Shown here piece by piece: positions 1-7,055 of a DNA stretch of 64,000 nt (position 1 is its first letter; each line of letters starts with the position of its first letter). The stretch is from Stutzerimonas stutzeri TS44 (lineage in GTDB: Bacteria > Pseudomonadota > Gammaproteobacteria > Pseudomonadales > Pseudomonadaceae): positions 124,001 through 188,000 of the forward strand of contig AJXE01000002.1 in assembly GCA_000263395.1 (NCBI GenBank), written 5' to 3'. Under the pieces are notes generated by a model. The model was given only the letters and a program-made list of their open reading frames with translations, searched no databases and had not been told where the DNA came from. The position numbers were made by a program, and so were the translations under genes.

Positions 1-316
1 CAAGAAACGAACCGACACCCTGCAATAGCGCAATCAGCACGATCAGCAACGGCACCGCCTGCAACAGCTTCAGCTCGGCCAGCCACTCCAGCTCGTTCAG
101 CCGAGGCACCTGCGCGAAAAAACTGGCGTCCGGGTTGTTCAGCCCGTCGACGAAGAACTTGAGGATGTAGCCCAGCATAGGCTGGGTGGAGGCGAAGATC
201 AGGAAACCGAGGATGCTGATCAGGAAATAACCGGCATATGGCTTCACGTAGCCGAGCAGCCGAAAGTAGATTTTCAGACTGGATGGCTGCTCTGGCGCAG
301 ATGCGTTCGCACTCAT
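1..316 (-). CDS. msbA: MsbA lipid A/LPS flippase, N-terminal part (gene runs off the window)
   Basis: The first 105 codons of an ABC transporter half-molecule read leftward from an ATG at 316 and leave the window at base 1. The visible part is a short hydrophilic N-terminus, a first membrane helix (about residues 27-47, rich in Phe/Leu/Ile), the conserved segment with Gln-Pro-Met-Leu, and the start of a second hydrophobic stretch. MsbA flips lipid A-core across the inner membrane using ATP. The nucleotide-binding half lies outside the window. It is the 3' gene of the minus-strand LPS core cluster, starting 16 bp after the waaL stop, so the two are probably co-transcribed. Identification rests on this N-terminal match plus context. 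Confidence 0.85.
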   Translation of the reverse strand, partial: MSANASAPEQPSSLKIYFRLLGYVKPYAGYFLISILGFLIFASTQPMLGYILKFFVDGLNNPDASFFAQVPRLNELEWLAELKLLQAVPLLIVLIALLQGVGSFL

Positions 317-332
317 CTTGAAATTTCGTCAA

Positions 333-1541
333 TCATTGAGAGGGCGCGGAGTCTATCACACCGGGCTTGGGCCTCTTGGAACTCGAAATGGCGAACGCCA
401 ATGCAAGCGGCAGCCAACTGATAAACCATTCCGCCCGGGGCGTATCCCAGAGGCTTGCCGCATCGAACTGCATCGCCACTCCTGCATAGACGAGCAGCAC
501 AAACACCAACCGCCCAACAGCTTGTCGACGGGCCCTCCAGGCTCGGAGCAGCGCCGCGCACCACAGCACCATCCAGATCAATATTCCCGGCCAGCCAAGC
601 TCGATTCCAACATGCAGCGGCAGATTATGGGAGTGCTCGAATACCGTAGTGACGGTATCGACCCTGACGCCATAGTCAGTTCCGGCACCGATACCCCAAG
701 GAGCGCCAGCAACCATCTGTGCAGCAGACAACAGAATCTCCGGTCGATAACTTGCGCCGCGCGCCATCAGCAGAGGCTCATACATCCACCAGCCCAAGGC
801 GCCCGCGAGCACGATCGCACCCACCGCGTAGCCAAGAATGCGTGTCCGACCGAGCAACAGAAGCACGGGGATCGCAACAAACACAGCCAAGTAGGCGCCC
901 CGACTTTGGGTCATGGCGACGAAGATGAACATGGGCAACACCGCAACCAGCGTAAGCCCCCGCAGCTTGCTTTGCTCTGGCAGCAATGCAAGCAACCAAA
1001 CCATGGCTGCCCCTATCACATAGCCACCGAGAATCGGATGCTCCAGCCCTCCGCTACCTCGTAGTCGATGATTCAGCGGGTTGCCCTGCTCACCATAAAA
1101 GACCAGCAAACTCGCTAACGCGCCCAATGAGAGCCCCCATCCTGCGAGCCAGAGTAGCCGGTAAAGAGATCTTTCTCGGCGAGCGTCTCCATATAGCAAT
1201 ACGAATGAGAGCCAGAACAGTGCGATGTAAAGCAGATGCTTTACCGTGCGCAGGGGTTGCGACGTGTCGCTCCATAGCAGGGTAAGGGCAGCCCAAAGCA
1301 TCAGGCCCATCATCAGCACCCATCCCGAAGGCCAGCAATGCCACCGCTGAGCCCATTGCTTTCGCCAGATCCAAGCAGCCGCCAGTGTAGGGAGCCATAG
1401 CAACACGACCAAGCCCTGCTGATACAGCTTGCTGCTTGGAGCCCAGGCAAGCATCGCCAGAAACCAGAGCTGCCCCAACCACAACCATCGCTGCAGGTTC
1501 ACCAGATCGCCCATCATGAGTGTATTTGCCTTGACTCGCAT
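333..1541 (-). CDS. waaL: O-antigen ligase (WaaL family)
   Basis: A 402-residue integral membrane protein with about a dozen hydrophobic segments. Wzy_C/O-antigen ligase signatures are visible: Ser-Arg-Gly-Ala near residue 213 and the large periplasmic loop ending in Glu-His-Ser-His-Asn-Leu (His303/His305). This family transfers undecaprenyl-PP-linked O-polysaccharide to lipid A-core in the periplasm. The ATG at 1541 is preceded by GGAGAGG at good spacing. It lies directly upstream of msbA. Base composition is less GC-rich than in the inner-core genes at 4.2-15 kb, as is common for strain-variable ligases. A Wzy polymerase is the main alternative, but the position beside msbA favours ligase. 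Confidence 0.85.
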   Translation of the reverse strand: MRVKANTLMMGDLVNLQRWLWLGQLWFLAMLAWAPSSKLYQQGLVVLLWLPTLAAAWIWRKQWAQRWHCWPSGWVLMMGLMLWAALTLLWSDTSQPLRTVKHLLYIALFWLSFVLLYGDARRERSLYRLLWLAGWGLSLGALASLLVFYGEQGNPLNHRLRGSGGLEHPILGGYVIGAAMVWLLALLPEQSKLRGLTLVAVLPMFIFVAMTQSRGAYLAVFVAIPVLLLLGRTRILGYAVGAIVLAGALGWWMYEPLLMARGASYRPEILLSAAQMVAGAPWGIGAGTDYGVRVDTVTTVFEHSHNLPLHVGIELGWPGILIWMVLWCAALLRAWRARRQAVGRLVFVLLVYAGVAMQFDAASLWDTPRAEWFISWLPLALAFAISSSKRPKPGVIDSAPSQ

Positions 1542-1597
1542 TCAACCTCTCCACAGGGATGGCGATCATGCTTGCCCCAACGACGCAAAGCAAAGGG

Positions 1598-1603
1598 TAT
1601 GAT
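1598..1603 (+). promoter_or_regulatory. Candidate -10 box for the divergent kinase-like gene
   Basis: TATGAT lies about 30 bp upstream of the ATG at 1633, in the 91-bp gap between divergent waaL and the kinase-like gene. A weak -35 (TTGCCC at 1572) is 20 bp away, which is longer than ideal. No strong Shine-Dalgarno precedes 1633, so the gene may be translated from a short leader. Confidence 0.35.
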
Positions 1604-1632
1604 ACATCCCCCTTGATCAAGCTCGCGCCGCC

Positions 1633-2238
1633 ATGCAACGCAAAAAGCTAATGCAGTTTCAGCTCGACCACATGCTTAAGGGAGCCCGGCTAATTGAGGC
1701 GGACGGCCATGGCCCAAAGGTCTATCAGCTCGCAGACGGAACTTTCCTGAAGATATTCCGCCGCAAGCGGCTACTTTCATCTGCATTGTTTCGCCCCTAC
1801 TCCAAGAGCTTTTGCAACAATGCGCAGCGCCTCAAGGAGCTCGGCATCCCCACGCTGGAACCTATTTCGCGCTTCAATCTGGAGCAAGCGGAACTGACAG
1901 CTGTTCACTACAAGCCGCTGCCTGGGCAATCACTCTTTCAGCTATCGAAGGCGCCGAGATTTGAATGGGGCGATCTCATGCCCGAATTAATCTGCTTTAT
2001 TCGCAACCTCTATACCCAAGGCGTGTACTTCCGCTCCCTGCACCCTGGCAATATTGTGAAAACACCGTCAGGAGAACTCGGACTTATCGACATAGCAGAC
2101 ATGAAATTCTATCGTCGGTCATTGTCGACCCAATTGCGGCGTCGCAATCTGGCCCACTTTCATCGCTACCTCGAACGAGAGGGGTTGTCCGAAACATTCC
2201 CCTTTGCCGAGCTCGGCCAAGCACTATTGCCAAGCTAG
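1633..2238 (+). CDS. Kinase-fold 'toluene tolerance'-type protein of the LPS cluster
   Basis: A 201-residue protein of the small kinase-like family found in Pseudomonas LPS clusters and often labelled toluene tolerance protein. Visible are a nucleotide-lobe Lys in the Thr-Phe-Leu-Lys-Ile-Phe stretch (about residue 40), a catalytic-loop equivalent reading Phe-Arg-Ser-Leu-His-Pro-Gly-Asn (about 137-144) and a metal-loop equivalent Asp-Ile-Ala-Asp (about 157). The usual catalytic Asp of H-x-D is Ser here, so it may phosphorylate weakly or act as a pseudokinase. It is the only plus-strand gene in the first 19 kb. Its 3' end overlaps the convergent glycosyltransferase gene by 15 bp. The start is uncertain: an in-frame ATG at 1651 is possible. 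Confidence 0.65.
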   Translation: MQRKKLMQFQLDHMLKGARLIEADGHGPKVYQLADGTFLKIFRRKRLLSSALFRPYSKSFCNNAQRLKELGIPTLEPISRFNLEQAELTAVHYKPLPGQSLFQLSKAPRFEWGDLMPELICFIRNLYTQGVYFRSLHPGNIVKTPSGELGLIDIADMKFYRRSLSTQLRRRNLAHFHRYLEREGLSETFPFAELGQALLPS

Positions 2239-3300
2239 AAGATTGCGAGCGGCATGCTGATAATTCGCCCACTGGCGCTGAGCAGCAAGAACCTGCCCCT
2301 GCCGCTGGGACACCTGCTCGGGAGATTGTGCGAGACATAGCTCAATAGCCTTTTGCCAGCCTGAAACACTACCTGGCTCGACATAAATTGCCGAATCTCC
2401 GAGCTGCTCGCGAAATACCGTTAAATTACTTGCCACAACAGGCACCTGGGCAATTACCGCTTCCTGCAGAACCAACCCCAGCCCCTCACGGTAAGAGGGC
2501 ATCACAACCCAATCAAAAGCGCGATACAACGTCGCCGCATCGTCTAGATGGCCCGGCAAATGTACACACCTAGATAGCCCAAGGGAGGCAATACGCTGCT
2601 GCAGCAGCGGCCGTTGCTCTCCTTCTCCCAGAACCACCATATGCAAATGCGGATGGCCGCATGCGACCTTGGCAAAGGCCTCGATCAATACATCGAAGCC
2701 CTTTTCCGCAACCAGCCGGCCTAAGGCACCGAAGACTACCGCATCACCCGGAAGCCCCAAACGGCTACGCGCCGCAGATCGACCTAGCAAACGCCGGGCG
2801 ACCTGCTCAGGGTCCAGCGCACTACGCAGCACCGCTACCGGCAAGCACGAGCTCTCGGCAATTACAGCAGCAAGTGTTTGTGAAACGGCGGCCAAACGCA
2901 GCCGATCAGCCGGGACGCCGCCGAAAATGGCATTGTCAGCCGAACGTATTCGCACCTCTCCGTGAAACAGCACAACAGCCTTCAGATTCTTGCTCTGCTT
3001 CAGAAGCGGCAAGACAAAACGCGCAACACCCAAACCATCTATCAAGAGAACCCGCGCGCCGACTGCTTGCAGTTCGTGCAGGATGCGCCTTCGCCAAAAC
3101 CATTGCGTTAGTCTTCTGAAACCTCGCCTCTTCAGCACTCGGCTCGGAACATGCCAAGCACGAGAGCCGCTGCAAGGATCGCCTTGAAGCACCCAGTTCT
3201 CATACCCGCCTTCATATCCAGCCGCAGTGAGCAATTGCTCATGCACCTTATGAACAGAGGCATAGGCCGACCCGGAACACCACATTATGTTAACCAGCAT
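2224..3300 (-). CDS. GT4-family glycosyltransferase (LPS core/outer core)
   Basis: A 358-residue GT-B glycosyltransferase. The C-terminal half carries the Glycos_transf_1 signature: Gly-Arg-Leu-Val-x-Glu-Lys-Gly, then Tyr-Arg-Glu-Gly-Leu-Gly-Leu-Val-Leu-Gln-Glu (the E-x7-E nucleotide-sugar site). It is expected to add a sugar to LPS core at the cytoplasmic face; donor and acceptor cannot be read from sequence. The ATG at 3300 is preferred over the GTG one codon upstream because GGAG sits 5 bp from the ATG. It is 36 bp downstream of the next glycosyltransferase gene and is probably in the same transcript. It lies in the AT-richer stretch of the cluster, suggesting a strain-variable module. Confidence 0.75.
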   Translation of the reverse strand: MLVNIMWCSGSAYASVHKVHEQLLTAAGYEGGYENWVLQGDPCSGSRAWHVPSRVLKRRGFRRLTQWFWRRRILHELQAVGARVLLIDGLGVARFVLPLLKQSKNLKAVVLFHGEVRIRSADNAIFGGVPADRLRLAAVSQTLAAVIAESSCLPVAVLRSALDPEQVARRLLGRSAARSRLGLPGDAVVFGALGRLVAEKGFDVLIEAFAKVACGHPHLHMVVLGEGEQRPLLQQRIASLGLSRCVHLPGHLDDAATLYRAFDWVVMPSYREGLGLVLQEAVIAQVPVVASNLTVFREQLGDSAIYVEPGSVSGWQKAIELCLAQSPEQVSQRQGQVLAAQRQWANYQHAARNLLAWQ

Positions 3301-3336
3301 CACATCTCCGAATGCTCGCTTTCCTTTCCGAATCCA

Positions 3337-4209
3337 TCAGCATGGATGAAAACCTTTTTCACTGATGCTCCAGCAATCCTCCCGGGCCAAATTGGGTAAG
3401 GCAACACGATCGGAATCAGCAAGCCCTCTCCACGGAGTGTTTTTCCAGGTAATAAAATGAAAATATGGAAACTCGCGCTCGCCATCCAAATCAGTACGCA
3501 AGCTGCCCTTGTTCCAGGTCCACCTCTGCGGAAACCGCATACTGCCATCAGTCCATCGAATTCTTGTATAGGGTGTACTAAACGCCTCCAAGAACTCGCT
3601 GTGGCGCCGGAGCACATTGAATTTATCCCTGATATTTCGAATCGGCTCCGGCCAGTTCTTGCCTCGGATAAACAGGCGACTAAAAGCTTTCTCATCGAAA
3701 GCCAGATGAACTTCGACAGCCAACATTTTCTGCCAATCTGGAACACGCATAAAAGTGCCACGCATTTGCGCATCGTTACGCAGCAGGCATAAATGTCCAG
3801 AAATCCGCCTCTCATGAGTCGACAAAAGATCATAGCGCTGCAGGCGTTGGTCGAAGAAGTACCGCCTCAGGTCTCCATAAACCAGATCGATATCACCAAA
3901 CCCCCAAAAATCATAGCCAGCCAGTTCGGACTCATGAATGTACCCAAGCGCAGGTTTTAGGTCGCAGAGCTTATATGGGCTAGCCGGCGAAAAATCGATA
4001 TTCAGGCGAGCGGAAACCAGAGAGCAATAAGATGAAAAACTAATTTCACGAATACGAACATTCGGAGGGCAATTCGGCGGCACGCCACAATCACTAAACA
4101 GCAGCCAGTCAACACTCGGGTTATAGCGGCAACTTTCCAGAAAAAAAGACATCCAGAAAGGCCATCGACCGAAATAGGGAATGACGAGGCAGATCCGTGG
4201 AGAAGCCAT
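3337..4209 (-). CDS. GT-A-like glycosyltransferase (DUF6625-type)
   Basis: A 290-residue protein opening with Leu-Val-Ile-Pro-Tyr-Phe-Gly-Arg-Trp-Pro and carrying Phe-Gly-Asp-Ile-Asp-Leu-Val-Tyr-Gly-Asp, a D-x-D type metal/nucleotide-sugar motif at residues 106-108. This pattern matches the DUF6625 group of polysaccharide glycosyltransferases; the family name is from memory. There is no signal peptide or membrane helix, so it should act in the cytoplasm on LPS core. The ATG directly abuts the stop of the upstream acetyltransferase-glycosyltransferase gene (TGA ends at 4210), a typical operon join. It is distinctly AT-richer than the neighbouring inner-core genes: hand counts of two 60-base lines give 42-43% GC against about 67% at 6.3 kb. 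Transfer is likely. Confidence 0.65.
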   Translation of the reverse strand: MASPRICLVIPYFGRWPFWMSFFLESCRYNPSVDWLLFSDCGVPPNCPPNVRIREISFSSYCSLVSARLNIDFSPASPYKLCDLKPALGYIHESELAGYDFWGFGDIDLVYGDLRRYFFDQRLQRYDLLSTHERRISGHLCLLRNDAQMRGTFMRVPDWQKMLAVEVHLAFDEKAFSRLFIRGKNWPEPIRNIRDKFNVLRRHSEFLEAFSTPYTRIRWTDGSMRFPQRWTWNKGSLRTDLDGEREFPYFHFITWKNTPWRGLADSDRVALPNLAREDCWSISEKGFHPC

Positions 4210-5859
4210 TCACACCCCCAGACGCGAACGCAGCCGATCCAGCCAGCCGGGCTCGGGCCGGCTGCGCAGGGGCGGCTCCAGCGCTTCGACGATGGCCTTG
4301 CCCAGAGCCGCGAAACTGTAGCGCTCGGTGACCAGGTCGCGGCCGCGCTTGGCGATGGCCTGGGTCCGCTGCGGGTCGGCCCGTAAGACGGCCAGCTTCG
4401 CCTGGATATCGGCCACCGTGCGGTAGAGCACCAGATTGTGCATGTCGACGAAGCCCAGGGCCCGGTTCTCCGCCTCGCCCTGGTCGTAGGCGAAGAGCAC
4501 GCAGCCGCAGGCCATAGCCTCGAAATTCTTGATCATGTACTCCCCCATGCCCACATCGGCACTGACGAAGAAGCGGATGCGGTTCAGGGTATTGAGGTAG
4601 TCCTCGCCGGACTGAGTACGGGTCACCAGCAAGTTTTCCACTTTTCCCAGTTCGTCCAGCAGGGCCTTGCGTCCGCTGTAGGCGCCGCTCTTGGTGCTGC
4701 CGACGAAGGCCAGTTCGAGGTCCCGCTCCAGCCATAGGTCGCGCAGCAGTGCCTGGTCGTAGCCCTTGGGCACGAAGTGCGCATCGAAACCTTCCTGGCG
4801 CAGCCGCTCGCTAACCATGAAGCCCGAACTGATCACCCGCGCCCACGGCAGCCTCGCATAGTGCCGGCTGAACTTGCCGGTGTACTTGCAGGGAATGTAG
4901 TTCTGGTAAGCGTCGTGCTCGAGGATCGCCAGGTTCGGCACGCTGCGGATGAACGGGACCTGGCGGATCTCCTGCTTGAAGCGCAGGAAGAAGAGAATCC
5001 GGTCGTAGCGGGCGACATCCACCTCGCGGCGGAAATAGCCCTGCAGATCCGCTTGCTCATCCCGGCTCAGCCAGCGCAGGTCGCAGTCACAATGGCTGGC
5101 GATGCCTTCATACAGGCGGTCGAGAATGACCCGTTGCTCGGCCTGGACAAGAAATAGGAGCCTCATAGAACCTGACCGCCTTCCCGGGTTATGCACAGTG
5201 TTGGAAATTCGCTCCCGGCCGTGAAGCTCCTCTCGCCGAGCGCTCTCAGAAACACCTCTGGACTGTTTGAGCGGCAATTGGACCAAATCAGCGACAGGGA
5301 TATCCCACCATTTCGCCTTCAGCAGCTGTTGCGCTACGGATTCCGGATGCCTTTGCGCAACCACTCTGGCCGGAACGCCTGCAGCGATCGAATAGGGCGG
5401 CAAGCTCTTGGTAACCACCGATCGGGCCGCCACGATGCAGCCGGTGCCGATCTCCACGCCTTCCATGACCATGGCATCGCGCCCGATCCAGACATCGTGC
5501 CCGATACGGGCCGGCGTGCCGCTCGCTTGGTAATGCCAGGCGGTTCCGGAATACTGGAACGGATGGGAGCTAACCCAGTGGGTCGGGTGCGTATTGCGCT
5601 CCTGCCCCAGCACCACATTCGAGCCGATCGAGCAGAAGCGCCCGATGGCGGCGACGTTCTGCAGTTCGCCACCGCTGCGCATGTAGGTCCGGGCGCCAAT
5701 GCTCAGCTCACCGAACAGCATCTGGACATGCCCGATTTCGACCCCGGCCTCGATATGGAGACGGCTGCCCTTGCGTATGGCCATGGTACCGCTGGCCACC
5801 TTGCAGCCATGCCGGCGGATCCAGCGCTTCCAGTATTCATTCTTGAGCCGGGCAATCAT
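4210..5859 (-). CDS. Fused hexapeptide acetyltransferase + CgeB-like glycosyltransferase
   Basis: A 549-residue reading frame with two enzymes. Residues 1-195 form a left-handed beta-helix (CatB/WcaF-type) acetyltransferase: repeated hexapeptides, a Thr-His-Pro-Thr-His-Trp-Val-Ser-Ser-His loop at 90-99 holding the catalytic-type His, and a Gly-Val-Pro-Ala-Arg end near 161-165. Residues 232-549 are a group 1-like glycosyltransferase with a C-terminal Asn-Phe-Glu-Ala-Met-Ala-Cys-Gly-Cys motif. The junction (about 203-231) is polar and low-complexity. Met232 (ATG at 5166) looks like a native glycosyltransferase start, so this may be a recent fusion by stop loss or two overlapping products. Expected roles are O-acetylation and glycosylation of LPS core. 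It ends one base before the next gene's ATG. Confidence 0.75.
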   Translation of the reverse strand: MIARLKNEYWKRWIRRHGCKVASGTMAIRKGSRLHIEAGVEIGHVQMLFGELSIGARTYMRSGGELQNVAAIGRFCSIGSNVVLGQERNTHPTHWVSSHPFQYSGTAWHYQASGTPARIGHDVWIGRDAMVMEGVEIGTGCIVAARSVVTKSLPPYSIAAGVPARVVAQRHPESVAQQLLKAKWWDIPVADLVQLPLKQSRGVSESARREELHGRERISNTVHNPGRRSGSMRLLFLVQAEQRVILDRLYEGIASHCDCDLRWLSRDEQADLQGYFRREVDVARYDRILFFLRFKQEIRQVPFIRSVPNLAILEHDAYQNYIPCKYTGKFSRHYARLPWARVISSGFMVSERLRQEGFDAHFVPKGYDQALLRDLWLERDLELAFVGSTKSGAYSGRKALLDELGKVENLLVTRTQSGEDYLNTLNRIRFFVSADVGMGEYMIKNFEAMACGCVLFAYDQGEAENRALGFVDMHNLVLYRTVADIQAKLAVLRADPQRTQAIAKRGRDLVTERYSFAALGKAIVEALEPPLRSRPEPGWLDRLRSRLGV

Positions 5860-5912
5860 GCGTCCGGGGACTCCAAATCAGCCTAGATAGTGCCTGACGA
5901 GCCGCTGGCTCT

Positions 5913-7055
5913 TCAGGCCAGGGTAAAAGACGCGATCATATCCAACTGCCAGAAACGAGCGCGTACCGCCACATCAGAGAAGACACCGCTCTGCCGCTGG
6001 ATCATCATTCGAGCGCACAGGCTGCACTGCTCCGACGTCAGCGCGGACATGCGCGCCAAGCCTTCGGCCAAAGCCCCGGCATCGCCCAGCGGAAAGAGAA
6101 CACCGACACCCTCGACCACCTCCTTACCACCACCGCAATTGCTGACAATGAGCGGCACGCCGGCGACCATCGCCTCCAGCAGCACCATGCCGAACGGCTC
6201 GTGGTCGGAAGTCAGGGCGAATACGTCGAAGGCCTTGAAATAGCGCCGCCCCCGAGGCACCTGGCCGAGAAAGCGCACCTGCTCGGCGACGCCCAACTCC
6301 GCAGCCAGCGCCTTCAGCGATGACTCCAGGCGACCCGAGCCCATGATCGTCAGCAGGCTGCCTGGCGGCAGTTGCGGCAGCGCCTGGGCGAAGCCGCGAA
6401 TCAGGGTAGCCTGGTCCTTGTCCGGATGCAGGCGACCGACGTTGCCGACCACCCAGGCATCCTGCGGCAGGCCGAGGAACTTGCGCGCAGCCTCGCGGGA
6501 CACCTGTTCGGCCTGTACCGCGGCGACATCGATGCGGTTGTACAGGGTCTCGATGCGCTCTGGCTCCCAGCCCGGCAGATGACTACGCATCTCGTCGCGC
6601 ACGGCATTGGAAACGCCCAGCAGCAGCAGGCGGGAGCGGAAGCGGTTGATGAACCAGCGGCGCATGCGCCGCTGGTAGACGCCGAAGGCATGGTGCACGC
6701 CGATCACCGGCAGGCGGGTGGCCAACAGGGCGATGTAGATCGGCTTGAAGCGGTGGGCAATGCAGACACGGAAGTCGCGACCGGCAACGATCTCGCGCAG
6801 CCGACGCATGGCACCGAGCTTGAGCCCGCGCACGTCCTTGCTGTCGTAGCCAAGAAAGATCACTTCATCGGAGGCCGAACCACGCTCGACCTCCTCACTG
6901 GGCTGACCAGTCAGGTAGACAGTGCACACCCGATACGGCGTGTTCTTGAACAGCACCGCGTACTGGCGAGCGCAATCCAGAAAGGGGCCGTCATAGCCGT
7001 GGCAGAACTGCAGCACCCACGGCTCATCAGGGGATCTTGCCTTAGATGGCGTCAT
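5913..7055 (-). CDS. wapH: LPS core glycosyltransferase WapH-like
   Basis: A 380-residue GT4 glycosyltransferase. The acceptor lobe contains His-Arg-Phe-Lys-Pro-Ile-Tyr (about 100) and the donor lobe carries Asn-Val-Gly-Arg-Leu-His-Pro-Asp-Lys-Asp and His-Glu-Pro-Phe-Gly-Met-Val-Leu-Leu-Glu (E-x7-E). It corresponds by position to P. aeruginosa wapH, directly downstream of the core carbamoyltransferase. The ATG at 7055 overlaps the carbamoyltransferase 3' end by 14 bp, indicating translational coupling. WapH is thought to add a core hexose/hexosamine; the sugar is inferred only from synteny. From here rightward, composition returns to the GC-rich norm. Confidence 0.75.
   Translation of the reverse strand: MTPSKARSPDEPWVLQFCHGYDGPFLDCARQYAVLFKNTPYRVCTVYLTGQPSEEVERGSASDEVIFLGYDSKDVRGLKLGAMRRLREIVAGRDFRVCIAHRFKPIYIALLATRLPVIGVHHAFGVYQRRMRRWFINRFRSRLLLLGVSNAVRDEMRSHLPGWEPERIETLYNRIDVAAVQAEQVSREAARKFLGLPQDAWVVGNVGRLHPDKDQATLIRGFAQALPQLPPGSLLTIMGSGRLESSLKALAAELGVAEQVRFLGQVPRGRRYFKAFDVFALTSDHEPFGMVLLEAMVAGVPLIVSNCGGGKEVVEGVGVLFPLGDAGALAEGLARMSALTSEQCSLCARMMIQRQSGVFSDVAVRARFWQLDMIASFTLA

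Noticed and set aside
3300..3303. GTG start at 3303 for the GT4 gene
   Set aside because: The ATG directly following has better spacing from GGAG and yields the same protein minus one residue.
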